A stretch of 11,819 nucleotides of DNA from Rhodospirillaceae bacterium UBA6608 (lineage in GTDB: Bacteria; Pseudomonadota; Alphaproteobacteria; Rhodospirillales_A; Casp-alpha2), in NCBI GenBank assembly GCA_002433335.1, contig DJHY01000325.1:1-11819 (forward strand). The letters are read 5' to 3'. The position numbers and the translations under genes were made by a program. Under the pieces are notes generated by a model, which was not told the origin of the DNA, did not search any database, and worked only from the letters and a program-made list of their open reading frames with translations. Positions 1 through 7,628 of the stretch are shown one piece after another. Position 1 is the first letter of the stretch; each line of letters starts with the position of its first letter.

Positions 1-156
1 ATCCCCGTGCTGCAGGAATACGAGACGGAGGAAGGGCGCAGCGTATTCGCGGTCTACCCGCCCGGGCGGCATCAGGCCCCGAAGGTGCGGGCGTTCATCG
101 ATTGGCTGGTGGAACGGTTCGTCAAGAACCCGCCGTGGCAGGATATGGCGGGCTAG
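1..156 (+). CDS. LysR-family transcriptional regulator, C-terminal fragment
   Basis: The open frame enters from the left edge and ends at TAG, leaving 51 residues. The segment VYPPGRHQAPKVRAFIDWL followed by VERF is the characteristic end of a LysR-type effector-binding domain: a strand, the YPPGRH turn and a final helix carrying the W-L-x-x-x-F pattern. Such proteins are DNA-binding regulators with an N-terminal winged helix and a periplasmic-binding-protein-like sensor domain. Both the DNA-binding part and the start lie outside the window, so target and ligand cannot be judged. The stop is only 3 bp from the stop of the convergent oxygenase gene, with no room for a separate terminator. Family assignment is fairly sure; specific function is unknown. 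Confidence 0.8.
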   Translation: MPVLQEYETEEGRSVFAVYPPGRHQAPKVRAFIDWLVERFVKNPPWQDMAG

Positions 157-159
157 GCG

Positions 160-798
160 TCAGCTGTAGACATCAAAAATCTGATCGTCGACTTGCGCGT
201 TGAACGAAAAGGAACGGCGTTCGCCGGGGCCGGTGAACGGGTTCACTGAATGGTTCAGGTAATGGGGGAACAGGAACATGTGCCCCTGTTGCGGCTCCAG
301 GGCGATGTGCCCTTGGCTGCCGAACTGTTGTACCCCGTGGGTGAAATTGATGAAGCCGGACGACCGCATGTGCTTGCGCGATCCTTCTTCCGATCCGATC
401 TGCGGGGGAACCATCAAGTAACCAGCCCCGGAGACATGCCCGCGGTGGTTATGCGGCGGGTTAAAATCCCCGGCGAAGGACCGAACGATCCAACAGTTCA
501 ACAGCTTGAACGAGGTGATTTGTTTGCCGGTCGCGCCCTGAACGTAGGTCGCGGTGACGTTCATCAGAAACTGCGCCACGTCGCCTTGCAGGACTTCGGG
601 CGGGACCATGAACTCTTGCGCCACTTCACCGGCAAGGTGATTCCCTAGGTCCAGTTCCTTAAAGCGCTGCGGATTGGCCGCGACGCCATCTGCGAACGCG
701 TTCAGTTTGTCGACGACGCCCTTTGGGATCGTGAAGTCGCCAATGAACGGGCCGAAAGGCTTGAACAGTTCGTAGCTGATTTCGTTGGTTCCGGACAT
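160..798 (-). CDS. putative 2-oxoglutarate/Fe(II)-dependent oxygenase (2OG-FeII_Oxy_5-like)
   Basis: This 212-residue protein has no signal peptide or membrane segment. Its second half matches the double-stranded beta-helix pattern of the small bacterial 2OG-Fe(II) oxygenase family often annotated as TIGR02466/PF13759. It has PPHNHRGHVSGAGYLMVP (H116 and H118 region, candidate metal ligands followed by the SGxxYL strand). Further on comes GHMFLFPHYLNHSV (H183, distal metal ligand) and then GERRSFSFN (R194/R195, candidate 2-oxoglutarate carboxylate contact). The length suits the family. Substrates are not established for most members; the reaction would be Fe(II)- and 2-oxoglutarate-dependent hydroxylation. 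The ribosome site before the ATG is weak (GGTAGAAA). It is divergent from padR across a shared 180-bp region and convergent with the LysR gene. Fold assignment is likely; a biological role is not inferable. Confidence 0.72.
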   Translation of the reverse strand: MSGTNEISYELFKPFGPFIGDFTIPKGVVDKLNAFADGVAANPQRFKELDLGNHLAGEVAQEFMVPPEVLQGDVAQFLMNVTATYVQGATGKQITSFKLLNCWIVRSFAGDFNPPHNHRGHVSGAGYLMVPPQIGSEEGSRKHMRSSGFINFTHGVQQFGSQGHIALEPQQGHMFLFPHYLNHSVNPFTGPGERRSFSFNAQVDDQIFDVYS

Positions 799-875
799 GG
801 CGGTTTTTCTACCGACCGCGGCCCGAGCGGTCCACTATTTTCACCCGGGCCACAGGGAAATGGCGGAAATCAAGG

Positions 876-898
876 CAATATATCGGGTTGATATATCA
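876..898. promoter_or_regulatory. candidate PadR operator: two ATATATC-containing dyads
   Basis: TGATATATCA at 889-898 is a perfect 10-bp palindrome. A second, imperfect copy, CAATATATCG at 876-885, matches it at 7 of 10 positions and lies 13 bp away. The pair stands out in a GC-rich background. The perfect copy overlaps the best -35 candidate for padR, so a bound repressor would block transcription. PadR repressors commonly bind AT-rich dyads upstream of their own gene and the adjacent pump. Assignment to this PadR is inference from position and symmetry. The site could also act on the divergent oxygenase gene. Confidence 0.5.
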
Positions 899-916
899 CA
901 AAACTGCATGTACTTT
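888..916 (+). promoter_or_regulatory. candidate sigma-70 promoter of the padR-efflux operon
   Basis: TTGATA at 888-893 (5 of 6 to TTGACA) is followed after 17 bp by TACTTT at 911-916 (3 of 6 to TATAAT). The -35 is good and the -10 is poor, so this is only a candidate. The predicted start of transcription lies about 55 bp before the padR ATG. The overlapping palindrome would suit repression by steric block. Confidence 0.4.
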
Positions 917-978
917 TCACTCGAATTTCGGGGTGCAGGTTACCCCTGGTCGAAAGTGCTCAAGGCTCAACGAAAATC

Positions 979-1509
979 ATGGACGCAAAGACGCTCTGCC
1001 TGGGCGTGCTCATGACGGGTGCGGCCTCGGGCTATGAAATCCGCAAGATGTTCGACGAAGGGCCGTTCGCCCATTTTCAGGATGTCGGCTATGGCTCGAT
1101 CTATCCCGCCCTGGCTAAGTTGCTGGACGAGGGGGCGGTCGAAATCGTCGGTTCGTCCGGCGAGGGCAACCGGGAACGCAAGGTTTATCAGGTTACCGAG
1201 GCCGGCCGCGGGGCATTTCGCGAAACGCTGTCCAAACCGCCGGCGCGGGACAAAATCCGATCCGACACGGCGTTTCTGTTGTTCTTCGCCGAGTTCCTGG
1301 ACCCCGACCATCTTCGGGACGTTTACGACGACTATTTGAACTATTACCGCGAGCGGGCTGACGTATTGGAAGGCCTGGACGCGGAAGGCATTTCCGACGG
1401 GCGCCTGTTCGTCCGCGGCTTGGGCCTGTCGTTCTATCGGGCCTTGGCTGACTACATGACTGAAAATCGTGACCGCATGCTGCGTGGCTCCGCCGAGGCA
1501 GCGGACTGA
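979..1509 (+). CDS. PadR-family transcriptional regulator
   Basis: This is a 176-residue cytoplasmic repressor of the PadR type. The N-terminal winged helix-turn-helix covers about residues 1-85. It includes MDAKTLCLGVLMTG, the family signature SGYEIRKMF, the recognition-helix segment GSIYPALAKLLDEGAV (39-54) and the wing RKVYQVTEAG (68-76). The C-terminal helical dimerisation region runs from about residue 95 to 168, as in longer PadR members that respond to small molecules. The start is chosen because the MDxKTLCLG opening is usual in the family; no strong ribosome site precedes it. The gene lies 20 bp before the efflux adaptor, which suggests it represses its own operon until an inducer, probably a pump substrate, is bound. 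Family assignment is sure; ligand and operator are inferred. Confidence 0.9.
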   Translation: MDAKTLCLGVLMTGAASGYEIRKMFDEGPFAHFQDVGYGSIYPALAKLLDEGAVEIVGSSGEGNRERKVYQVTEAGRGAFRETLSKPPARDKIRSDTAFLLFFAEFLDPDHLRDVYDDYLNYYRERADVLEGLDAEGISDGRLFVRGLGLSFYRALADYMTENRDRMLRGSAEAAD

Positions 1510-1529
1510 ATTCCGGGAAAAGACATTCC

Positions 1530-2684
1530 ATGAAACGCTTTCTGAAGCCCTCTTACATTGCCGCCGCCGTGCTGTCGCTGGGCGCGCTGATCTGGATTTT
1601 TTCCGGCGACCTGGATCAGGCGAAACGCCACTACGGCATGGGCGACGGCACGCCGCTGCCTGCCGCAGTCGCATCGACGGGCGACGAGCAGGGCCAGGCG
1701 AAGAAATCCGAAGAACTGCCCATGGTGCGGGTGCGTCACATGCTGGCCACGGAGCGGGTGCGGGAATTCAGCGTGACCGGTCGGACGGACGTCATCTACG
1801 ACGCCGAGGTCTCGGCCGAGACCTCCGGACGCATTACGGAAATTTCGGCTGAAAAGGGCGCCTGGCTGAACAAGGGGGATGTGATCCTCAAACTCGCCAT
1901 GGACGACCGTCAGGCCAAGCTGCGCGAGGCCGAAGCCCGCGTGGTCTATGAGCGGATCGGCTACGACGCCGCCAAGAAACTTAGCAAGAAGGGCTTCCAG
2001 TCCGAGGTCAAACTCGCCCAGGAGGAATCCGAACTTGAGGAAGCCAAGGCGACCCTGGCCGCGATCAAGCTGGACATCGAGCGGACGACCGTCCGCGCCC
2101 CCATTTCGGGCTATCTGGAAACCCTGCCGGTAACCACGGGCGATTACCTGAAGTCCGGCGACAAGATCGTGGTCATGATCAACCCCGATCCGATCCGCGT
2201 CGTCGCCCAGGTGTCCGAACGTGACGTGACGCATCTGAAGGTCGGTGACATTGCGGTCGCCCGCACGGTCGAAGGTCAGGTCTTCACCGGAACCATTCAG
2301 TACATCGCCCAGCGCGCCGACGAGCAGACCCGAACCTTCCGTGTCGATGCGATTCTGGCCAATCCCCAGCACCTGCTGCGCGACGGCCAGACCATGGAGG
2401 TTCTGTTGCAGGCCGGGCGCGAGAAAGCGCACAAGGTTTCCGCCGCTGTCCTGACCCTGAACGACGACGGCGAGATCGGCGTCAAATACGTGGGCGCCGA
2501 CAACAAGGTGAAGTTTCAAAAGGTGCGGATCATCGCCCATACGCCGGATGGTATCTGGCTGGGTGGGCTGCCCGAAGACGTGACCCTGATTACGGTCGGA
2601 CAGGAATTCGTGTCCGAAGGTCAGGCGGTCAATCCGGTCGATGGTGCGTCCCTGACGGCCAAGAAGGATAGCGCCGGATCATGA
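1530..2684 (+). CDS. RND efflux periplasmic adaptor subunit (HlyD/AcrA-like membrane fusion protein)
   Basis: This 384-residue protein connects an inner-membrane RND pump to an outer-membrane channel. It has a basic N-terminus and one hydrophobic segment (about 9-25) without a lipobox cysteine, so it is probably membrane-anchored rather than a lipoprotein. The lipoyl-like halves lie at about 90-122 (AEVSAETSGRI, GAWLNKGDVIL) and 187-218 (VRAPISGYLETLPVTTGDYL). They flank a short alpha-helical hairpin at about 124-186. A beta-barrel follows (about 222-295, including QTRTFRVDAILAN and LLRDGQTMEVLL), then a membrane-proximal domain with VLTLNDDGEIGVKYVG. The stop overlaps the pump start in ATGA, indicating translational coupling. 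No outer-membrane factor gene lies nearby, so a shared TolC-like channel encoded elsewhere is expected. Confidence 0.93.
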   Translation: MKRFLKPSYIAAAVLSLGALIWIFSGDLDQAKRHYGMGDGTPLPAAVASTGDEQGQAKKSEELPMVRVRHMLATERVREFSVTGRTDVIYDAEVSAETSGRITEISAEKGAWLNKGDVILKLAMDDRQAKLREAEARVVYERIGYDAAKKLSKKGFQSEVKLAQEESELEEAKATLAAIKLDIERTTVRAPISGYLETLPVTTGDYLKSGDKIVVMINPDPIRVVAQVSERDVTHLKVGDIAVARTVEGQVFTGTIQYIAQRADEQTRTFRVDAILANPQHLLRDGQTMEVLLQAGREKAHKVSAAVLTLNDDGEIGVKYVGADNKVKFQKVRIIAHTPDGIWLGGLPEDVTLITVGQEFVSEGQAVNPVDGASLTAKKDSAGS

Positions 2685-5600
2685 ACGCTCTGATCGATGC
2701 GGCCCTGAGCCATTCCCGCACGGTAATCCTGACCCTGGTCCTGATCCTGGTCGCGGGCACGGTCGCCTATGTGGAAATCCCCAAGGAAGCCGACCCGGAC
2801 ATCAACATCCCGATCATCTATGTCTCGATGACCCACGAGGGCATTTCGCCGGAGGACTCGGAACGCCTGTTGATCCGCCCGATGGAAAAAGAAATGCGCG
2901 GGATCGAAGGCGTCAAGAAAATGACAGCCAAGGGCTATGAAGGCGGGGCCAACGTGACCTTGGAATTCGAAGCCGGGTTCGACGCCGACAAAGCTCTGAC
3001 GGACGTGCGCGAAAAGGTCGATCTGGCGAAGCCGGAATTGCCCGAGGACACGGACGAGCCCGCCGTGCACGAGGTCAATTTCTCCCTGTTTCCGGTGGTC
3101 GCGGTGACCTTGTCCGGCAACGTGCCGGAGCGTCTGTTGCTGAAGCTTGGACGCGACCTGCGCGACAAGATCGAAGCCCAGTCGTCGGTTCTATCGGTCA
3201 ACATTGCGGGCGACCGCGAAGAGCTTTTGGAGATCTTGATCGATCCGATCAAGCTGGAAAGCTACAACCTGTCGCCGGTCGATACCGTGCAGTTGGTCGA
3301 AGCGTCGAACAAGCTGGTCGCGGCGGGCGCGCAGGATACGGGGCAGGGACGGTTCTCGCTCAAGGTGCCTGGGCTGTTCGAATCCCTGTCCGATATCGTG
3401 ACCATGCCGGTCGCCTTCAACGGCGACGCGGTCGTGACCTTTGGCGACATCGGCGAGGTCCGTCGCGGGTTCAAGGACCCGGAAGGTTTCGCCCGCATCC
3501 ATGGCGAGCGCGCGATCGTGCTCGAGGTCGTCAAGCGTACCGGCGAAAACATCATCGACACCATCGAGGGCGTGCGGAAGATCGTCGCCCACGAGCGCGA
3601 GGCCTGGTCCGACGAAGTGCGCCGCGCCGTCAGCGTCGATTTCATTCAGGATAAATCGACCCAGATCCGCAACATGCTGTTGGACCTGCAGAACAACGTG
3701 ACCAGCGCGATCCTGCTGGTCATGATCGTGGTGGTTGCGGCGCTTGGTTTGCGCTCGGCGGGTTTGGTCGGTCTGGCCATTCCCGGCTCGTTCCTGGCGG
3801 CGATCCTGGCCCTGTCGGCGATGGGCCTGACGGTCAATATCGTTGTGCTGTTCTCGTTGATCCTGGCGGTCGGGATGCTGGTCGACGGCGCCATCGTCAT
3901 CACCGAATACGCCGACCGTAAAATGACTGAGGGGGCCTCGCCCAAGCTGGCATACGGCTTGGCGGCAAAGCGCATGGCTTGGCCGATCACAGCCTCGACC
4001 GCGACGACGTTGGCGGCGTTCCTGCCCCTGTTGTTCTGGCCCGGCGTGGTCGGCGAGTTCATGAAATTCCTGCCGCTGACCCTGTTGGTCACCCTGACCG
4101 CATCCTTGTTCATGGCGCTGATCTTCGTGCCGACCTTGGGGGCCGCGTTCGGCCGTCCGGGCGGAACGGGCGACGGCGAGACCGCACGCCGCCTTGCCGC
4201 CGCGTCCGAGGACGAGGACGACGAAGGCAGCAGCAGCCTGGAAGGTCTGAGTGGGATCACGGGGGCCTACCTGAAGGTCTTGCGGGGGGCGTTGAACCAC
4301 CCCGCCAAGGTGTTGATCGGGTCGGTCCTGCTGCTGATCGGGGTGCAGGGCGGCTACGCGGTGTTCGGCCATGGGGTTGAGTTCTTCCCCGATGTCGAAC
4401 CGGAATTGGCGCAGTTGCAGGTCCGGGCGCGGGGCAACCTGTCGACTTGGGAAAAGGACAAGCTGATGCGCGAGGTCGAAGACAAGATCCTCGACATGCG
4501 CGAGTTCAAAAGCATCTACACCCGCACCGGCACCAATCAGCAATCCCAGGAAGCCGAAGACATCATCGGCACCATTACCCTGGAGTTCGCCGATTGGACG
4601 ACCCGCCGCACCGCCGACGAAATCCTGACCGATGTCGAGGCCCGCACCCATGGCTTGGCCGGTATTCACGTCGACCGTCGCAAGCAGGAAAAGGGCCCGC
4701 CGGTCGGCAAGCCGATCAACGTTGAATTGACATCGCGCTATCCGGAACTGCTGCCGGCCGCGACGCAACGCCTGCTTGAAGGGCTGGAGACGATCGGCGG
4801 CTTGATCAATATCGAAGACGGGCGCCAATTGCCCGGCATCGATTGGGAAATTCAGGTCGACCGCGCCCAGGCCGCCAAGTTCGGCGCCAACGTGCAATTG
4901 ATCGGACGCATGGTTCAGGCCGTTTCGACCGGGATCAAGGTCGGGGAATACCGGCCCGACGATTCCGACGACGAGATCGATATTCGCGTTCGCTATCCGG
5001 CGGAATATCGAACCCTGGAACAACTGCACGCCATCAAGGTCAATACGGCCAAGGGGCCGGTGCCGATCCGTAACTTCGTGACCATCACACCGAAGCCGAA
5101 GATCGGTACCTTGTCGCGTTCCGACAGCAAGCGGGTGATCGCGGTCAAGGCCGACGTCGCGCCGGGCGTGCAGGCCACGCAAAAGGTCGCGGCGCTGAAG
5201 GCCTGGATCGCCCAGGCTGGGTTGGATCCGCATATCGGGATCGAGTTCAAGGGCGAGGATGAGGAACAAGCCAAGGCCGAGGCCTTCCTGTCCAAGGCAT
5301 TCTCAACCGCCATGTTCATCATGGCGATCATCCTGGTGACCCAGTTCAACAGCTTCTATTCGGCGTTTCTGATCCTGTCCGCGGTCATCATGTCGACCAT
5401 CGGTGTGTTCATCGGTCTGATGGTCACGGCGCAGCCGTTCGGGATCGTCATGTCGGGGATCGGTGTGATCGCCCTGGCCGGGATCGTGGTCAACAACAAC
5501 ATCGTGCTGATCGATACCTACGACCGACTGGCCAAAACTGCGACGGACATGAAGGAAGCGATCCTGCGGACCGGCGCGCAGCGTCTGCGCCCCGTGCTGT

Positions 5601-5872
5601 TGACCTCGGTCACGACGGTGCTCGGGTTGATGCCGATGGTGTTGGGCATGAACATCGATTTCGTGAACCATGCGGTCACTGTCGGCGCGCCCTCGACCCA
5701 ATGGTGGCGGTCGCTGGCCACGGCGATCGTGTTCGGGTTGGCTTTCGCCACGGTGCTGACGCTGATCTTCACCCCGGCGGCGCTGATGGCGCGCGCGAAC
5801 TTCAAGGCTTGGCGGGCGCGGCGACGCGCCGACAAAGCGGAAGACCCGGCCTTGCCGCGGGCGGCGGAATAA
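2681..5872 (+). CDS. RND efflux transporter permease subunit (AcrB/HAE-like)
   Basis: At 1063 residues this has the usual length of a proton-driven RND pump that exports drugs or other amphiphiles from the periplasm or membrane. The duplicated topology is clear: TM1 (about 13-31), a large periplasmic porter region, TM2-6 (about 340-490), a cytoplasmic linker with an acidic and serine-rich run (about 509-519), TM7 (about 540-558), a second porter region, and TM8-12 (about 870-1040). The TM4 signature is VGMLVDGAIVITE, with D402 matching AcrB D407 but G403 replacing D408. The TM10 signature is AGIVVNNNIVLID, where N938 takes the place of AcrB K940. The relay is therefore a variant of the classical HAE1 one, probably a subfamily trait. 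Translation is coupled to the adaptor (ATGA). The stop is 9 bp from the convergent pssA stop. Substrate is unknown. Confidence 0.94.
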   Translation: MNALIDAALSHSRTVILTLVLILVAGTVAYVEIPKEADPDINIPIIYVSMTHEGISPEDSERLLIRPMEKEMRGIEGVKKMTAKGYEGGANVTLEFEAGFDADKALTDVREKVDLAKPELPEDTDEPAVHEVNFSLFPVVAVTLSGNVPERLLLKLGRDLRDKIEAQSSVLSVNIAGDREELLEILIDPIKLESYNLSPVDTVQLVEASNKLVAAGAQDTGQGRFSLKVPGLFESLSDIVTMPVAFNGDAVVTFGDIGEVRRGFKDPEGFARIHGERAIVLEVVKRTGENIIDTIEGVRKIVAHEREAWSDEVRRAVSVDFIQDKSTQIRNMLLDLQNNVTSAILLVMIVVVAALGLRSAGLVGLAIPGSFLAAILALSAMGLTVNIVVLFSLILAVGMLVDGAIVITEYADRKMTEGASPKLAYGLAAKRMAWPITASTATTLAAFLPLLFWPGVVGEFMKFLPLTLLVTLTASLFMALIFVPTLGAAFGRPGGTGDGETARRLAAASEDEDDEGSSSLEGLSGITGAYLKVLRGALNHPAKVLIGSVLLLIGVQGGYAVFGHGVEFFPDVEPELAQLQVRARGNLSTWEKDKLMREVEDKILDMREFKSIYTRTGTNQQSQEAEDIIGTITLEFADWTTRRTADEILTDVEARTHGLAGIHVDRRKQEKGPPVGKPINVELTSRYPELLPAATQRLLEGLETIGGLINIEDGRQLPGIDWEIQVDRAQAAKFGANVQLIGRMVQAVSTGIKVGEYRPDDSDDEIDIRVRYPAEYRTLEQLHAIKVNTAKGPVPIRNFVTITPKPKIGTLSRSDSKRVIAVKADVAPGVQATQKVAALKAWIAQAGLDPHIGIEFKGEDEEQAKAEAFLSKAFSTAMFIMAIILVTQFNSFYSAFLILSAVIMSTIGVFIGLMVTAQPFGIVMSGIGVIALAGIVVNNNIVLIDTYDRLAKTATDMKEAILRTGAQRLRPVLLTSVTTVLGLMPMVLGMNIDFVNHAVTVGAPSTQWWRSLATAIVFGLAFATVLTLIFTPAALMARANFKAWRARRRADKAEDPALPRAAE

Positions 5873-5881
5873 GCGTTCGGA

Positions 5882-6715
5882 TTAGGCGTCGGGGCTGGCG
5901 GGTAGTTCCGGCTCCGAGCGCTTCTTGTGCCAAAGGTACGAGCGGATCGAGAGCGGAAAGCTGATCAGGTATGCGGTCAAAATGGCCGTCAACGCCAGCC
6001 ACGGGTCGGACACGGCGAAGGCCGCAAGAACCGCGACGGCGATCATCAAGGGCATCATCCAGGCCCGCGCCATCTTCATGTTCTTGAACGAGAACGTCGG
6101 CAGGGTCGAAACGAATAGGCCGCCGCAGACGATCAAGACCACGGATACCAGATAGGGGTTCTGCAGGTAGGGGACGACGTTGTCCGGCACCTGAAACGAC
6201 AGGATCAGCGGCAGCAGGACCAGACCCGCACCCGCGGGGGCGGGCACGCCGGTAAAGAAGCGACCAGCCCAAACAGGCTTTTTACCGTCGTCCAGCATGG
6301 TGTTGAAGCGGGCCAGACGCATGGCGCAGCACATGGCGAACATCACGACCAGGAACCAGCCGAAGCGACCGGCATCTTCCAGAGCCCAATGATAGAGAAT
6401 CATTGCCGGGGCGACGCCGAAACAGATGAAGTCGGACAGGGAATCCAATTCCGCGCCGAACTTGCTGGAGCCCTTCAATAGGCGCGCGACCCGACCGTCC
6501 AAGGTGTCCAGGATCGCGGCGACCAGGATCGAAAAGGCCGCGGCTTCCCAGCGCGCTTCGATGGCGAAACGCATGCCGGTCATCCCGGCCGCCAATGCTC
6601 CCAGGGTCAGCATGTTGGGGATCATCTTGTTGATCGGCATGACGCGCAGGCCACGGCGGCGCTGGCGCTGCGTGGTCTCGGTCGTGGGCTCGTTCTCGGG
6701 GGTGACGTCGCTCAT
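5882..6715 (-). CDS. pssA: CDP-diacylglycerol--serine O-phosphatidyltransferase
   Basis: This enzyme makes phosphatidylserine from CDP-diacylglycerol and L-serine at the inner membrane. The 277-residue protein carries the complete CDP-alcohol phosphotransferase signature, D-x2-D-G-x2-A-R-x8-G-x3-D-x3-D: D70, D73, G74, A77, R78, G87, D91 and D95. These residues bind the metal and CDP and provide the catalytic aspartate. A hydrophilic, charged N-terminus (about 1-25, rich in Glu, Thr and Arg) precedes roughly eight hydrophobic segments, typical of the membrane-integral (type II) enzyme. The start is supported by AAAGGA at 6726-6731, 10 bp before the ATG. It lies 18 bp downstream of psd in the same direction, so the two form an operon for phosphatidylethanolamine. 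The stop is convergent with the RND pump. Confidence 0.95.
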   Translation of the reverse strand: MSDVTPENEPTTETTQRQRRRGLRVMPINKMIPNMLTLGALAAGMTGMRFAIEARWEAAAFSILVAAILDTLDGRVARLLKGSSKFGAELDSLSDFICFGVAPAMILYHWALEDAGRFGWFLVVMFAMCCAMRLARFNTMLDDGKKPVWAGRFFTGVPAPAGAGLVLLPLILSFQVPDNVVPYLQNPYLVSVVLIVCGGLFVSTLPTFSFKNMKMARAWMMPLMIAVAVLAAFAVSDPWLALTAILTAYLISFPLSIRSYLWHKKRSEPELPASPDA

Positions 6716-6733
6716 GGGTCCGCGATCCTTTGG

Positions 6734-7450
6734 TTAGCGGCGTTGCGCCTGGCGGGCTTCGGCGCCGATCTCGGCGATCACGGTTTCGCCGGCGATGGCG
6801 GTTTGCCCGACGGAAACCAGCGGCTCGCAATCTTCGGGAAGATAGACATCGACCCGCGATCCGAAACGGATCAAGCCGATCCGGTCCCCGGCGCTCAGTT
6901 TGTCGCCTTCGGTAAGGTCGCAGAGAATCCGCCGCGCCACCAAGCCCGCGATCTGGACCATGGCGATTTCGTTCTTCTTGGGCGAGCGGCTGCGCACACC
7001 GGCGATCTTCAGGCGTACGCTCTGGCGTTCGTTCTCGGTGCTGGCCTTGTCCAACGAGGCGTCCAGGAATGCGCCCGGCCGATAGGCCAGCTTGGTCACC
7101 GTGCCGGACACCGGGGTGCGGTTCACGTGGACGTTGAAGACGTTCATGAACACCGCGATGCGGGTGCGTTCTTCGTCGCCCATTTCCAATTCGGGCGGCG
7201 GCGGTGCGCGGTCGATCAACTGAACCACGCCGTCGGCGGGCGAGATGATCAGCTTGTCTCCCAGCGGGGTCATCCGGTCCGGATCGCGGAAGAAATAGGC
7301 GCACCAAGCCGTCAGGATAACGCCGATCCAGCCCAGGGGCTCGGCGATGAAAAACAATACGATGGTGACCGCCGCAAATAGCGCGATAAACGGCCAACCC
7401 GCCCGATGGATGGGGAACATGACCGCGTTCTGGATGGTGTTCAACGACAT
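6734..7450 (-). CDS. psd: phosphatidylserine decarboxylase proenzyme, short proteobacterial type
   Basis: This enzyme converts phosphatidylserine to phosphatidylethanolamine using a pyruvoyl group formed by self-cleavage. The 238-residue protein begins with a hydrophobic anchor (about 18-54). It then shows SPADG with D73, [12 protein letters not shown] with H108, and [11 protein letters not shown]. Cleavage is expected between G197 and S198, giving a beta chain and a short alpha chain whose Ser198 becomes the pyruvoyl group. D73, H108 and S198 would form the family's self-processing triad. The frame stays open upstream to 7567, but the start at 7450 is preferred. It has a strong ribosome site (AAAGGAAGG, 8 bp spacing), and the upstream 39 residues are basic and unlike the family. 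It is followed by pssA after 18 bp. Confidence 0.95.
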   Translation of the reverse strand: MSLNTIQNAVMFPIHRAGWPFIALFAAVTIVLFFIAEPLGWIGVILTAWCAYFFRDPDRMTPLGDKLIISPADGVVQLIDRAPPPPELEMGDEERTRIAVFMNVFNVHVNRTPVSGTVTKLAYRPGAFLDASLDKASTENERQSVRLKIAGVRSRSPKKNEIAMVQIAGLVARRILCDLTEGDKLSAGDRIGLIRFGSRVDVYLPEDCEPLVSVGQTAIAGETVIAEIGAEARQAQRR

Positions 7451-7458
7451 ACGCCGCG

Positions 7459-7467
7459 CCTTCCTTT
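7459..7467 (-). promoter_or_regulatory. ribosome binding site that fixes the psd start
   Basis: Read on the minus strand, AAAGGAAGG sits 8 bp before the ATG at 7450. It is the strongest Shine-Dalgarno match near this gene and argues against the longer frame that begins at 7567. Confidence 0.75.
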
Positions 7468-7524
7468 GTTCTTCCCTACGTTTGCCGCGCCGAAACGCCT
7501 TCGGGGCGGCTAGCGCGCTTACAT

Positions 7525-7554
7525 AACATATTTTGTGGCCGATGCCCGGTTGAA
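7525..7554 (-). promoter_or_regulatory. weak candidate promoter of psd-pssA
   Basis: On the minus strand, TTCAAC (7554-7549, 3 of 6) and TATGTT (7530-7525, 4 of 6) are separated by 18 bp, inside an AT-rich patch that is rare in this window. It is correctly placed about 75 bp before the psd ATG. The match is modest, so this is a guess from position and composition. Confidence 0.25.
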
Positions 7555-7570
7555 ATGGCTTCTTCAACGC

Positions 7571-7599
7571 TTGTCAGGAAATGGTTCAGCGGGGATAAT
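7571..7599 (+). promoter_or_regulatory. sigma-70-type promoter of the 171-residue unknown gene
   Basis: TTGTCA (7571-7576, 5 of 6) and GATAAT (7594-7599, 5 of 6) are separated by exactly 17 bp. This is one of the best promoter matches in the window. Transcription would begin near 7606, leaving a leader of about 20 bp with AGGGAG before the GTG start. Confidence 0.6.
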
Positions 7600-7628
7600 C
7601 CGACCCAGAGAATAGGGAGCAGCCAACC

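Noticed and set aside
888..899. FNR-like box TTGATATATCAC upstream of padR
   Set aside because: The FNR consensus needs four bases between TTGAT and ATCAA. Here there are two and the last base differs. A 10-bp TGATATATCA dyad explains the symmetry better.
785..1015. 76-residue + strand frame in the oxygenase-padR gap
   Set aside because: It has no ribosome site or family pattern, spans the candidate promoter and operator, and runs into padR in another frame.
1452..2540. 362-residue minus-strand frame opposite the adaptor gene
   Set aside because: No family pattern or ribosome site, and it lies wholly over padR's end and the adaptor. It is a coding shadow.
3191..5269. Long 692-residue open frame on the minus strand, antisense to the RND pump
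   Set aside because: It is rich in His, Gln, Asp and Arg with no domain pattern, as expected for the reverse complement of GC-rich coding DNA. The + strand gene is a clear full-length RND pump.
6282..7397. 371-residue minus-strand frame across psd and pssA
   Set aside because: It is an alternative frame of the same strand with Arg/Pro-rich, low-complexity sequence. The psd and pssA frames carry complete catalytic motifs.
7451..7567. N-terminal extension of psd (39 residues)
   Set aside because: The extension is basic and unlike the family. The strong ribosome site at 7459-7467 points to the start at 7450, and the extension overlaps the likely promoter.
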